From NCBI RefSeq assembly GCF_020171625.1, contig NZ_JAIUZY010000007.1:124001-188000 (forward strand): a DNA stretch of 64,000 nt, in the 5' to 3' direction. A program made the translations under genes and the position numbers. Positions 9,697-17,301 of this stretch are shown one piece after another. The first letter of the stretch is position 1. Every line of letters starts with the position of its first letter. The notes under the pieces are model-generated. The model was not told where the DNA came from, ran no database searches, and saw only the letters and a list, made by a program, of their open reading frames with translations. The DNA comes from Salipiger bermudensis. GTDB taxonomy: Bacteria; Pseudomonadota; Alphaproteobacteria; Rhodobacterales; Rhodobacteraceae.

Positions 9697-9960
9697 ATGG
9701 CGGATCATACATCGAGCGGCGAGGCCTACTGGAAGGCCAACCTGCGCATCATCATCATAAGCCTCGTCATCTGGGCGGTCTGCTCTTTCGGCTTCGGCAT
9801 CCTGCTGCGTCCGATGCTCTCGGGCATCCGCGTCGGCGGCACCGATCTGGGCTTCTGGTTCGCCCAGCAGGGCAGCATCCTGGTCTTCCTGGCGCTGATC
9901 TTTTTCTACGCCTTCCGGATGAACAAGCTGGATAAAGAATTCGGCGTGGACGAGGAATAA
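9697..9960 (+). CDS. DUF4212 small subunit of a sodium/solute symporter
   Basis: An 87-residue membrane protein with two helices. YWKANLRIIIISLVIWAVCS and FWFAQQGSILVFLALIFFYAFRMN are the DUF4212 signature (putative solute symporter small subunit). AGGAGAGGAGGGA precedes the ATG. It sits 5 bp upstream of the large symporter subunit and is expected to form a complex with it. With acs it makes an acetate uptake and activation unit. Confidence 0.9.
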   Translation: MADHTSSGEAYWKANLRIIIISLVIWAVCSFGFGILLRPMLSGIRVGGTDLGFWFAQQGSILVFLALIFFYAFRMNKLDKEFGVDEE

Positions 9961-9965
9961 GGCTC

Positions 9966-11744
9966 ATGGATCAGTTTACCATCAACCTGATGTTCGTGGG
10001 CGCGTCCTTTGCGCTCTACATCGGCATCGCGATCTGGGCCCGCGCGGGCACCACGTCGGAATTCTACGCCGCCGGTCGCGGCGTTCACCCGGTCACCAAC
10101 GGCATGGCGACGGCAGCCGACTGGATGTCGGCGGCGTCGTTCCTGTCGATGGCGGGCCTCATCGCCTTCGTCGGCTATGACAACTCGGCCTACCTGATGG
10201 GCTGGACCGGCGGCTACGTGCTGCTGGCGCTTCTGCTTGCGCCCTACCTGCGCAAGTTCGGCAAGTTCACCGTCTCCGAGTTCATCGGCGACCGGTTTTA
10301 CTCGCCCACCGCGCGCCTCGTCGCGGTGCTCTGCCTGATCATCGCATCGATCACCTACGTGATCGGCCAGATGACCGGCGTCGGCGTGGCCTTCGGCCGC
10401 TTCCTCGAGGTCGACACCACCACCGGTCTGCTGATCGGCGCCGTGGTCGTGTTCGCCTACGCGGTGTTCGGCGGCATGAAGGGCGTGACCTACACGCAGG
10501 TGGCGCAGTATGTCGTGCTGATCCTCGCCTACACCATCCCGGCGATCTTCATCTCGCTGCAGCTCACCGGCAACCCGATCCCGGCCCTGGGCCTGTTCGG
10601 CTCCACCGCCGACGGCACACCGCTGCTCGAGACGCTCGACGCGATCGTGACCGATCTCGGCTTCAACCAGTATACCGCCCACAATGGCGATACGCTGAAC
10701 ATGGTGCTCTTCACCCTGTCGCTGATGATCGGGACGGCCGGCCTGCCGCACGTGATCATGCGCTTCTTCACCGTGCCCCGCGTGGCCGACGCACGCTGGT
10801 CCGCCGGCTGGGCGCTGGTCTTCATCGCCCTGCTCTACCTGACCGCTCCGGCGGTGGGGGCCATGGCGCGCCTCAACATCACCCAGCAGTTCTGGCCGGA
10901 AGGCACGGACGCACAGGCGGTCTCGCTCGAGCAGATGGAGAGCGACCCGACCTATGACTGGATGGCCACGTGGCAGCAGACCGGTATGCTGGGCTGGGAA
11001 GACAAGAACGGCGACGGCCGCATCCAGTACTACAACGACGCCTCGCCCGAAATGCAGGAGCGGGCGGCCGCTGAAGGCTGGACCGGCAACGAGCTGACCA
11101 ACTTCAACAACGACATCCTGGTTCTTGCGAACCCGGAGATCGCCAACCTGCCCTCCTGGGTGATCGGCCTGATCGCCGCCGGTGGTCTTGCCGCAGCGCT
11201 TTCGACCGCCGCCGGTCTCCTGCTCGCCATCTCTTCGGCGGTGAGCCACGACCTGATGAAAGGTCAGCTGACCCCGAACATCTCGGAGAAGGGCGAGCTT
11301 CTGGCGGCACGTATCGCCATGGCGGTGTCGATCGCGGTGGCCACCTGGCTGGGTCTGAACCCCCCGGGCTTCGCGGCGCAGACCGTGGCGCTGGCCTTCG
11401 GCATCGCGGCGGCCTCGATCTTCCCGGTGCTGATGATGGGCATCTTCTCGAAGGTGAACCGTCAGGGCGCCGTCGCAGGGATGCTCGCGGGCCTGCTGGT
11501 CACGCTGCTCTACATCTTCCTGCACAAGGGCTGGTTCTTCATCCCCGACACCAACAGCTACACCGACGCGGAGCCGCTTTTCCTGGGCATCAAGTCGACC
11601 TCGTTCGGTGCCGTCGGCGCGCTGATCAACTTCGTGGTGGCCTTCACCGTTTCGAAGATGACCGGTCCGATCCCGCGGCACATCAGCGAGCTGGTGGAAA
11701 GCGTGCGCGTGCCGCGTGGCGCGGGCGCAGCCCAAGACCACTAA
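9966..11744 (+). CDS. Sodium:solute symporter, large subunit (acetate permease-like)
   Basis: A 592-residue SSSF-family transporter with about 13 predicted helices. GIAIWARAGTTSEFYAAGR, then GMATAADWMSAASFLSMAG and the VFGGMKGVTYTQVAQYVVL segment are typical of the ActP/VC_2705 branch. A hydrophilic loop of about 80 residues (roughly 310-390) between two helices fits the VC_2705-type large subunit paired with DUF4212. It probably imports acetate or another short monocarboxylate with sodium. Substrate is inferred from acs upstream. Confidence 0.9.
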   Translation: MDQFTINLMFVGASFALYIGIAIWARAGTTSEFYAAGRGVHPVTNGMATAADWMSAASFLSMAGLIAFVGYDNSAYLMGWTGGYVLLALLLAPYLRKFGKFTVSEFIGDRFYSPTARLVAVLCLIIASITYVIGQMTGVGVAFGRFLEVDTTTGLLIGAVVVFAYAVFGGMKGVTYTQVAQYVVLILAYTIPAIFISLQLTGNPIPALGLFGSTADGTPLLETLDAIVTDLGFNQYTAHNGDTLNMVLFTLSLMIGTAGLPHVIMRFFTVPRVADARWSAGWALVFIALLYLTAPAVGAMARLNITQQFWPEGTDAQAVSLEQMESDPTYDWMATWQQTGMLGWEDKNGDGRIQYYNDASPEMQERAAAEGWTGNELTNFNNDILVLANPEIANLPSWVIGLIAAGGLAAALSTAAGLLLAISSAVSHDLMKGQLTPNISEKGELLAARIAMAVSIAVATWLGLNPPGFAAQTVALAFGIAAASIFPVLMMGIFSKVNRQGAVAGMLAGLLVTLLYIFLHKGWFFIPDTNSYTDAEPLFLGIKSTSFGAVGALINFVVAFTVSKMTGPIPRHISELVESVRVPRGAGAAQDH

Positions 11745-11788
11745 GCCTCACGGGTCAGGCCGCGCCGCGGCCTTTCCCCTACCCTTTC

Positions 11789-11823
11789 ATCCCGTCCCGC
11801 GCTACTCCGGGGCGGGATTTTCG
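11789..11823 (+). terminator. Rho-independent terminator after the symporter gene
   Basis: ATCCCGTCCCG (11789-11799) pairs with CGGGGCGGGAT (11808-11818) with one wobble and is followed by TTTTCG. It closes the acs-adk-symporter transcript before the next gene at 11856. Confidence 0.75.
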
Positions 11824-11855
11824 TTTCCACCGTTCGCCTGACCGGGAGAGCCGCC

Positions 11856-13679
11856 ATGCCGATCGCACCCGAAGAGCTGCTGCGCTTTCTCAGCGGCGTC
11901 CACCCGTATGACGCGCTCGAGGCGGATGCGCTCGAAAGCCTAGTGCCGCAATTCGTCCAGCGCCGCCTGCCGGCGGGCGAGCCGATCTACGCCTACGGCA
12001 ACCCGCTCGAGGGGCTCTACCTGATCCATTCCGGACAGGTGGAGATCCGCGACGAGAACGAGGTGGTGGTCTCGCTGCTCGGGCCGCGCAACTCGTTCGG
12101 AGAACGCGGGCTGGCGCGCGATGGCATCGCCGCCACCTCGGCCCGCACGGTCGAGGACACGCTGCTCTTCATGCTGCCGGTCTACGCTTTCAACGAGCTT
12201 GTGCGCGAGCATCCCGCCGCGAAGCGCTTCTTCGACCGCTCGCGCGGGGCCAAGCCGCGCAAGACCGACCTCGCCCACAGCCGGGTCGAGACGCTGATGG
12301 CGGCAAGGCCGCTCACCCTGCCGCCCTCCGCCACCGTGCAGGAGGCCGCGAGCGCCATGGCCGAGCGCCACGTCTCCTCGGTCTGCGTGACCGAGGGCGA
12401 TCGCCTGCTCGGCATTCTCACCATACGGGACGTGTCGGGCAAGGTGGTGGGCGCGGGCCTGCCCTTCGACACCCCGCTGGCCCACGTGATGACCGCCGAT
12501 CCGATGACCCTGCCGCCCTCGGCCATCGGCTCGGACGTGCTGCACATGATGATGGAGCGCAATGTCAGCCACATCCCGGTCTGCGAGGCAGGCCGGCTGG
12601 TCGGCATGGTCACCCAGACCGACCTTACCCGCTTTCAGGCGGTGAGCTCCGCCGAGCTCGTGGCCGGGATCGCCCACGCCGAGAGCCCGGCCCGCATGGC
12701 CGAGATCACCGCCCGCATTCCGCAGCTCCTTGCGCAGCTGGTGGCCGGCGGCAACCGCCACGAGGTGGTGACGCGGCTGATCACCGACATCGCCGACACC
12801 GCCACCCGCCGCCTGCTGGCGCTTGGCGAGGAAAAGCTCGGCCCGGCCCCGGTGCCCTATCTGTGGCTGGCCTGCGGCTCGCAGGGGCGGCAGGAGCAGA
12901 CCGGCATCTCGGATCAGGACAACTGCCTGTTTCTCGACAACGCCGCCACCGAGGACGACCTGCGCTACTTCGCCAAGCTGGCGGACTTCGTCAGCGACGG
13001 TCTGCACGCGGCGGGCTATTACCACTGCCCCGGCGACATGATGGCGACCAATCCGCAATGGTGCCAGCGGGTCGGCACGTGGCGGCAGTATTTCACCAAC
13101 TGGATCAAGAAGCCCGATCCCAAGGCGCAGATGCTGGCCTCGGTGATGTTCGACCTGCGCCCCATCGGCGGCACCAAGTCGCTCTACGAGGAGCTGCAGG
13201 CCGAGACGCTGGCGGCGGCGGCGAAGAACTCGATCTTCGTAGCGCACATGATCTCGAATTCGCTCAAGCACACGCCGCCGCTGGGGCTGTTGCGCGGCTT
13301 TGCAACGATCCGCTCGGGCGAGCACAAGAACACGCTCGACCTCAAGCACAACGGCGTGGTGCCGGTGGTCGATCTGGCGCGGGTCTACGCGCTGCAGGGC
13401 CAGCTTGCCGAGGTCAACACCCGCGCCCGGCTCGAGGCGGCGGTGGCTGCGGGCAAACTTTCCGGCTCGGGCGGGCAGGATCTGCTCGACGCCTACGACC
13501 TGATCGCCGAAACCCGGCTCGAGCATCAGGCGGCACAGGTGAAGCGTGGCGAGGCGCCGGACAATTACCTCGCTCCCGCCGACCTGTCGGATTTCGAGCG
13601 CAGTCACCTGCGCGATGCCTTCGTGGTGATAAAGTCGCTGCAATCGGCCCTCGGGCACGGGCGCGGTATGCTGGGCTAG
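11856..13679 (+). CDS. cNMP-binding, CBS and DUF294 nucleotidyltransferase-like regulatory protein
   Basis: A 607-residue cytoplasmic protein. In order it has a cyclic-nucleotide-binding-like domain (about 15-130, with IHSGQVEI and FGERGLA), two CBS repeats (about 150-275), a DUF294 nucleotidyltransferase-like domain with GSQGRQEQTGISDQDN near residue 341, and a DUF294 C-terminal helical domain. The GS and D-x-D-like residues resemble GlnD-type uridylyltransferases. Proteins of this design are often encoded beside acetate symporters and are thought to regulate them. The enzymatic activity is unproven. Confidence 0.88.
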   Translation: MPIAPEELLRFLSGVHPYDALEADALESLVPQFVQRRLPAGEPIYAYGNPLEGLYLIHSGQVEIRDENEVVVSLLGPRNSFGERGLARDGIAATSARTVEDTLLFMLPVYAFNELVREHPAAKRFFDRSRGAKPRKTDLAHSRVETLMAARPLTLPPSATVQEAASAMAERHVSSVCVTEGDRLLGILTIRDVSGKVVGAGLPFDTPLAHVMTADPMTLPPSAIGSDVLHMMMERNVSHIPVCEAGRLVGMVTQTDLTRFQAVSSAELVAGIAHAESPARMAEITARIPQLLAQLVAGGNRHEVVTRLITDIADTATRRLLALGEEKLGPAPVPYLWLACGSQGRQEQTGISDQDNCLFLDNAATEDDLRYFAKLADFVSDGLHAAGYYHCPGDMMATNPQWCQRVGTWRQYFTNWIKKPDPKAQMLASVMFDLRPIGGTKSLYEELQAETLAAAAKNSIFVAHMISNSLKHTPPLGLLRGFATIRSGEHKNTLDLKHNGVVPVVDLARVYALQGQLAEVNTRARLEAAVAAGKLSGSGGQDLLDAYDLIAETRLEHQAAQVKRGEAPDNYLAPADLSDFERSHLRDAFVVIKSLQSALGHGRGMLG

Positions 13680-13703
13680 GCCCGCTCTCTGGGAGGAGGA
13701 CAG

Positions 13704-14216
13704 ATGTTTTTTGAACTGATCGCGGTTTTCGTGGCCGGCTTTGCTGGTGCCGGGGCCTTCATGCTGCTCAACAGGATCCTCGGTGGTCGCCTGCCGCGCT
13801 GGCTCGTCCCGGTGGCCGCGGGCGCCGCGATGATCGCCGCCACGATCTCGAGCGAATACGGCTGGTACGGGCGTACCGCCGAGGCCCTGCCCGAGGGCTT
13901 CACCGTGGCGTCGGTGCACGAGGCCCGCGCCTTCTACCGGCCCTGGACCTACGCCGCGCCGATGGTCGACCGCTTCATCGCCGTCGATCACGGCGCCCGC
14001 CGGGCCAATGCCGGGACCGAGGGGCTCTATATCGCCGATCTCTACTTCTTTGCCCGCTGGCAGCCGGTGCGGTCGGTCGAGATGATGGTGGATTGCGTCA
14101 ACCACCGCCGCGCCGATCCGGCGGGCGGCGATGGCGGCGACCCGGTCTGGCGCGAGGCCGGTGAGGACGATCCGATCGTCGCGGCGGTCTGCGAGGCGCC
14201 GGGGGGCACCGCATGA
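13704..14216 (+). CDS. Conserved membrane protein of unknown function
   Basis: A 170-residue protein with two N-terminal membrane helices (about 1-25 and 33-52) and a soluble remainder rich in acidic and aromatic residues (TVASVHEARAFYRPWTYAAP). GGGAGGAGGACAG precedes the ATG. Its end overlaps the next start by ATGA, so it is translated together with the membrane-anchored exonuclease-domain protein. I recognise no family. A role with that protein is suggested only by the coupling. Confidence 0.75.
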   Translation: MFFELIAVFVAGFAGAGAFMLLNRILGGRLPRWLVPVAAGAAMIAATISSEYGWYGRTAEALPEGFTVASVHEARAFYRPWTYAAPMVDRFIAVDHGARRANAGTEGLYIADLYFFARWQPVRSVEMMVDCVNHRRADPAGGDGGDPVWREAGEDDPIVAAVCEAPGGTA

Positions 14217-15622
14217 TCACCCGGCTCAGCCTGCGCCTGCGCATCTTCCTGTTCTTCGTGCTGCTGGGCCTCGGCGGCAGCGTGGCGGTGGGCGGCGCGC
14301 TGTGGCTCGGCTACGCCCGCGCGCTCGACACCACGCCCGCCAACGGCTTCGTCTTCGCCGCCATCCTGTCGGCGCTCGCCCTGCTCGCGCTGACCGCCGG
14401 GATCTGGCTGCTGTTCGACGAGAACGTCGCCAAGCCCATCGAGACGCTCGCCGCCGAGATGCGGGTGCGCGCCCATGCCGATGTCTCCCGTGAGGTCGAT
14501 CTCAGCTCCGCCCGCTATCTCGGCGACCTCGCAGGCGCCGCCCACGCGGTGTCCGAGAAGCTCATCCTCGGCACCATGACCACCGCCCAGAAGGTCGCGC
14601 TCGAGACCGAGCGGCTGGCGCAGGAGAAGGAGCGCCTCACCGCGCTGCTGACCGAGATCCCGGTGGCGATGATCCTTGTCAATCCGCGCGGCCAGATCGT
14701 GCTCTATGACGGTCAGGCGGCCGAGGTGCTGACACAGCTGCACGTGCCGCGCCTGAACGCCCCGCTGTCTGATTTCTTCGAGGCCAAGGGCCTCGACGCC
14801 GCGGTGAAGCAACTGCACAAGACCGGTCGCGAGGTCAGCTTCGTGGCCGAAGGCATCGACGGCGCGCAGAGCTACTCGGCGCGGCTGAAACCGATGGAGG
14901 GCGGCGGCTACATGATGGTGATCGACGGCGCCCAGACCCATATGGCGCCCGAGGCCGAGCGCCCGCTGGTCTATGATTTCGACCTGCTCACGTTGGACGC
15001 CCCCGAGGCGGTCGAGGACACGCCGCTCGCGAAGCTCTGCTACACCGTCTTCGACACCGAGACGACGGGGCTGCTGCCGCACAAGGACGAAGTGGTGCAG
15101 ATCGGCGCAGTGCGGGTGCTGAACGGGCGCATCGTGCCCGGCGAGGTAATGGACCAGCTCGTCGATCCCGGTATCCCGATCCCGCCCAGCTCTACCAAGG
15201 TGCATCAGGTCAGCGACGCCATGGTGCGCGGCCAGCCCGACATCGCCGAGGCCGGGCGGCGCTTTCACCGCTTTGCCAAGGACTCGGTGATCGTGGCGCA
15301 TAACGCGCCCTTCGACATGGCCTTCCTGCGCCGCCACCGCGCCCGCATGGGGGTGGACTGGGATCACCCAATCCTCGACACGGTGCTGCTCTCGGCGGTG
15401 CTGTTCGGGGCTGGCCAGACCCATACCCTCGACGCGCTCTGCGAGCGGCTCGGCGTCGAGATCCCGGCGCGGCTGCGCCACACCGCGCTCGGCGACGCGC
15501 AGGCCACGGCGCAGGTGCTGGTGAAGATGCTGCCGATGCTGCAGGCGCGCGGCATCCACACCTTCGGCGATGTGATCGAACAGACCCGCAAGCACGGCCG
15601 CCTGCTCGCCGATCTGAACTGA
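14213..15622 (+). CDS. Membrane-anchored protein with PAS-like and DnaQ-type 3'-5' exonuclease domains
   Basis: A 469-residue protein with two N-terminal transmembrane helices (about 5-35 and 42-65), a HAMP-like linker, a helical coiled segment near 125-145, a PAS-like domain (about 145-245, opening with IPVAMILVNPRGQIVLYDG) and a DEDDh exonuclease domain (about 275-460). The exonuclease motifs are VFDTETTG near 279, IVAHNAPFDMAFLRRH, and HTALGDAQATAQV, so the catalytic acidic residues and His are present. The N-terminal half looks like a sensor kinase with the kinase replaced by a nuclease. It is coupled to the preceding gene and follows the acetate transport regulator. Confidence 0.85.
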   Translation: MITRLSLRLRIFLFFVLLGLGGSVAVGGALWLGYARALDTTPANGFVFAAILSALALLALTAGIWLLFDENVAKPIETLAAEMRVRAHADVSREVDLSSARYLGDLAGAAHAVSEKLILGTMTTAQKVALETERLAQEKERLTALLTEIPVAMILVNPRGQIVLYDGQAAEVLTQLHVPRLNAPLSDFFEAKGLDAAVKQLHKTGREVSFVAEGIDGAQSYSARLKPMEGGGYMMVIDGAQTHMAPEAERPLVYDFDLLTLDAPEAVEDTPLAKLCYTVFDTETTGLLPHKDEVVQIGAVRVLNGRIVPGEVMDQLVDPGIPIPPSSTKVHQVSDAMVRGQPDIAEAGRRFHRFAKDSVIVAHNAPFDMAFLRRHRARMGVDWDHPILDTVLLSAVLFGAGQTHTLDALCERLGVEIPARLRHTALGDAQATAQVLVKMLPMLQARGIHTFGDVIEQTRKHGRLLADLN

Positions 15623-16228
15623 GGCGGCCAGCGACCGCGCGTGCACTGCGGGTGGCGGCTACGGCACCTCAGCGGAACCCGCCATCCTCGCGGCGTCGCG
15701 TTTATTGCCAAGCCCCCTGCGGCTCGCCCGAGGGAGGGTCGTTCCGAGTTGCGAGCTGGACTCATTGCTGACGCCCTTCCGGCGCAAAACGGCGCCTCGT
15801 AGAGCGCGCTCGCGGCGCCTTGCCGAGCGAATGACGTCCAGAGCTGGGAGCCGCCCCACCGGCGCGGATCGGCGCCTCGGCAAAGCCGGTCCGCTCGCGA
15901 TTGCCCGTCCACCCTTTGACGCGCCGCACGGCGCACCGCCATCGCGGTCGGCCAGCGTCGAATCGCCCGCGCCGACAACTCTTTCAGCCGCCCCTCAAAT
16001 GCGTTGCGAGAGGCCTTGTCTGTGCAATCATAGAGATAGGGGCCTTCCCGGTGCGAGACCACGTAAGGCAGGGACCCCCTCTGACGCACGAAAATTGCGC
16101 CATGGAGGGTCGTCCCTATCCATGACGCTTGGTCAGCCATCGGCAATCTTGCCCTGTTTGCATCCGAGCGTAGATCTGGGCACTATCAACATTACGATTT
16201 CAATCAAGATCACAGGGAGTACGATCTG
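15623..16228. other. 606-base non-coding stretch before the TAXI operon
   Basis: I find no gene with a Shine-Dalgarno site or a recognisable product. A long minus-strand open frame crosses it (reaching back into the exonuclease gene), but it has mixed composition and no known motif. The sequence is rich in short inverted GC motifs and could be a degenerate dispersed repeat. The last 80 bases, up to 16228, probably carry the promoter and leader of the TAXI gene; AGGGAG lies 12 bases before its ATG. Confidence 0.45.
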
Positions 16229-17197
16229 ATGAAAACCACCCTCTTTGGCGCCGTCGTCACCGGCGCGCTCGTCATGGGCGCGGCTGCGAGCGCGCAGGAC
16301 CAGCAGTTCATCTCCATCGGCACCGGCGGCGTGACCGGCGTCTACTACCCGACCGGTGGCGCGATCTGCCGCCTCGTGAACCGCGACCGCCGCGAGCACG
16401 GCATCCGCTGCGCGGTCGAATCGACCGGCGGCTCGGTGTACAACATCAACACCATCAAGGCCGGCGAGCTCGAGTTCGGCGTGGCCCAGTCCGACTGGCA
16501 GTACCACGCCTATAACGGCACCTCGCAGTTCGAAGGCGATGCCGCCTTCCCCGACATCCGCGCGGTGTTCTCGGTCCACCCCGAGCCCTTTACCCTGATC
16601 GCCCGTGCCGATGCCGGCATCGAGAGCTTCGAGGACCTCAAGGGCAAGCGCTTCAACGTGGGCAACGCCGGCTCGGGTCTGCGCGCCACCACCGAGGTGC
16701 TGATGGAAGAGTACGGCATGACGATGGACGATTTCGCGCTCGCCACCGAATACAAGGGCTCGGAAATGTCGCAGCAACTCTGTGACGGCAACATCGACGC
16801 CATGGTCTACGTGGTGGGCCACCCGGCCGCTGCCATCCAGGAAGCCGCGACCACCTGCGACGTGAGCCTCGTGAACGTCGACGGCCCGGTGATCGACAAG
16901 CTCATCGAAGAAAACCCCTACTACCGCGTCGCCACCGTTCCGGGCGGCATGTATGCTGGCAACGACGAAGACGTCACGACCTTCGGCGTCGGTGCGACGC
17001 TGGTGACCTCGGCAGACGTCTCCGAAGACGCGGTCTACGTGCTGTCCAAGGCGGTGATGGAGAACCTCGACGACTTCCGTCAGCTGCACCCGGCCTTCGC
17101 CAACCTCAAGGCCGAAGAAATGGTCTCCGACGGTCTTTCGGCCCCGCTGCACGCCGGTGCGGAAAAGGCCTATCGTGAGCTCGGCCTGATCGAGTAA
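16229..17197 (+). CDS. TAXI-type TRAP transporter solute-binding protein
   Basis: A 322-residue secreted protein with a cleavable signal ([22 protein letters not shown]). The mature part opens with [25 protein letters not shown], the hallmark of the TAXI (TRAP-associated extracytoplasmic immunogenic) family. [22 protein letters not shown] and [21 protein letters not shown] are also typical. It binds a solute in the periplasm for the fused permease encoded 104 bp downstream. Family ligands include glutamate and related acids; the ligand here cannot be assigned. Confidence 0.94.
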   Translation: MKTTLFGAVVTGALVMGAAASAQDQQFISIGTGGVTGVYYPTGGAICRLVNRDRREHGIRCAVESTGGSVYNINTIKAGELEFGVAQSDWQYHAYNGTSQFEGDAAFPDIRAVFSVHPEPFTLIARADAGIESFEDLKGKRFNVGNAGSGLRATTEVLMEEYGMTMDDFALATEYKGSEMSQQLCDGNIDAMVYVVGHPAAAIQEAATTCDVSLVNVDGPVIDKLIEENPYYRVATVPGGMYAGNDEDVTTFGVGATLVTSADVSEDAVYVLSKAVMENLDDFRQLHPAFANLKAEEMVSDGLSAPLHAGAEKAYRELGLIE

Positions 17198-17212
17198 CGG
17201 CGCCCCGCGCCC

Positions 17213-17237
17213 GGAAGGCGCCCGCGCGGCGCCTTCC
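17213..17237 (+). terminator. Hairpin between the TAXI binding-protein gene and the permease gene
   Basis: GGAAGGCGCC (17213-17222) and GGCGCCTTCC (17228-17237) form a perfect 10 bp stem with a CGCGC loop, 16 bases after the binding-protein stop. No T-run follows. It fits a partial terminator or mRNA 3' stabiliser that sets the ratio of binding protein to permease. Confidence 0.65.
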
Positions 17238-17301
17238 ACCGAGCCTGCCCCGCTCGAGAACAACCCGGGCAAACCGATAAATAATAAAGATAATCCAGCA
17301 C

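Noticed and set aside
9906-11741. A 611-codon minus-strand open frame
   Set aside because: It is the mirror frame of the sodium/solute symporter; the plus-strand frame has clear helices and family motifs.
11940-14105. A 721-codon minus-strand open frame
   Set aside because: It is antisense to the cNMP/CBS/DUF294 gene and is low in hydrophobic residues, with no motif.
15682-15711. A GGAAC...CGTT pair that looks like an EcfG promoter
   Set aside because: The spacer is about 20 bases instead of 16-17 and no gene follows in a sensible position.
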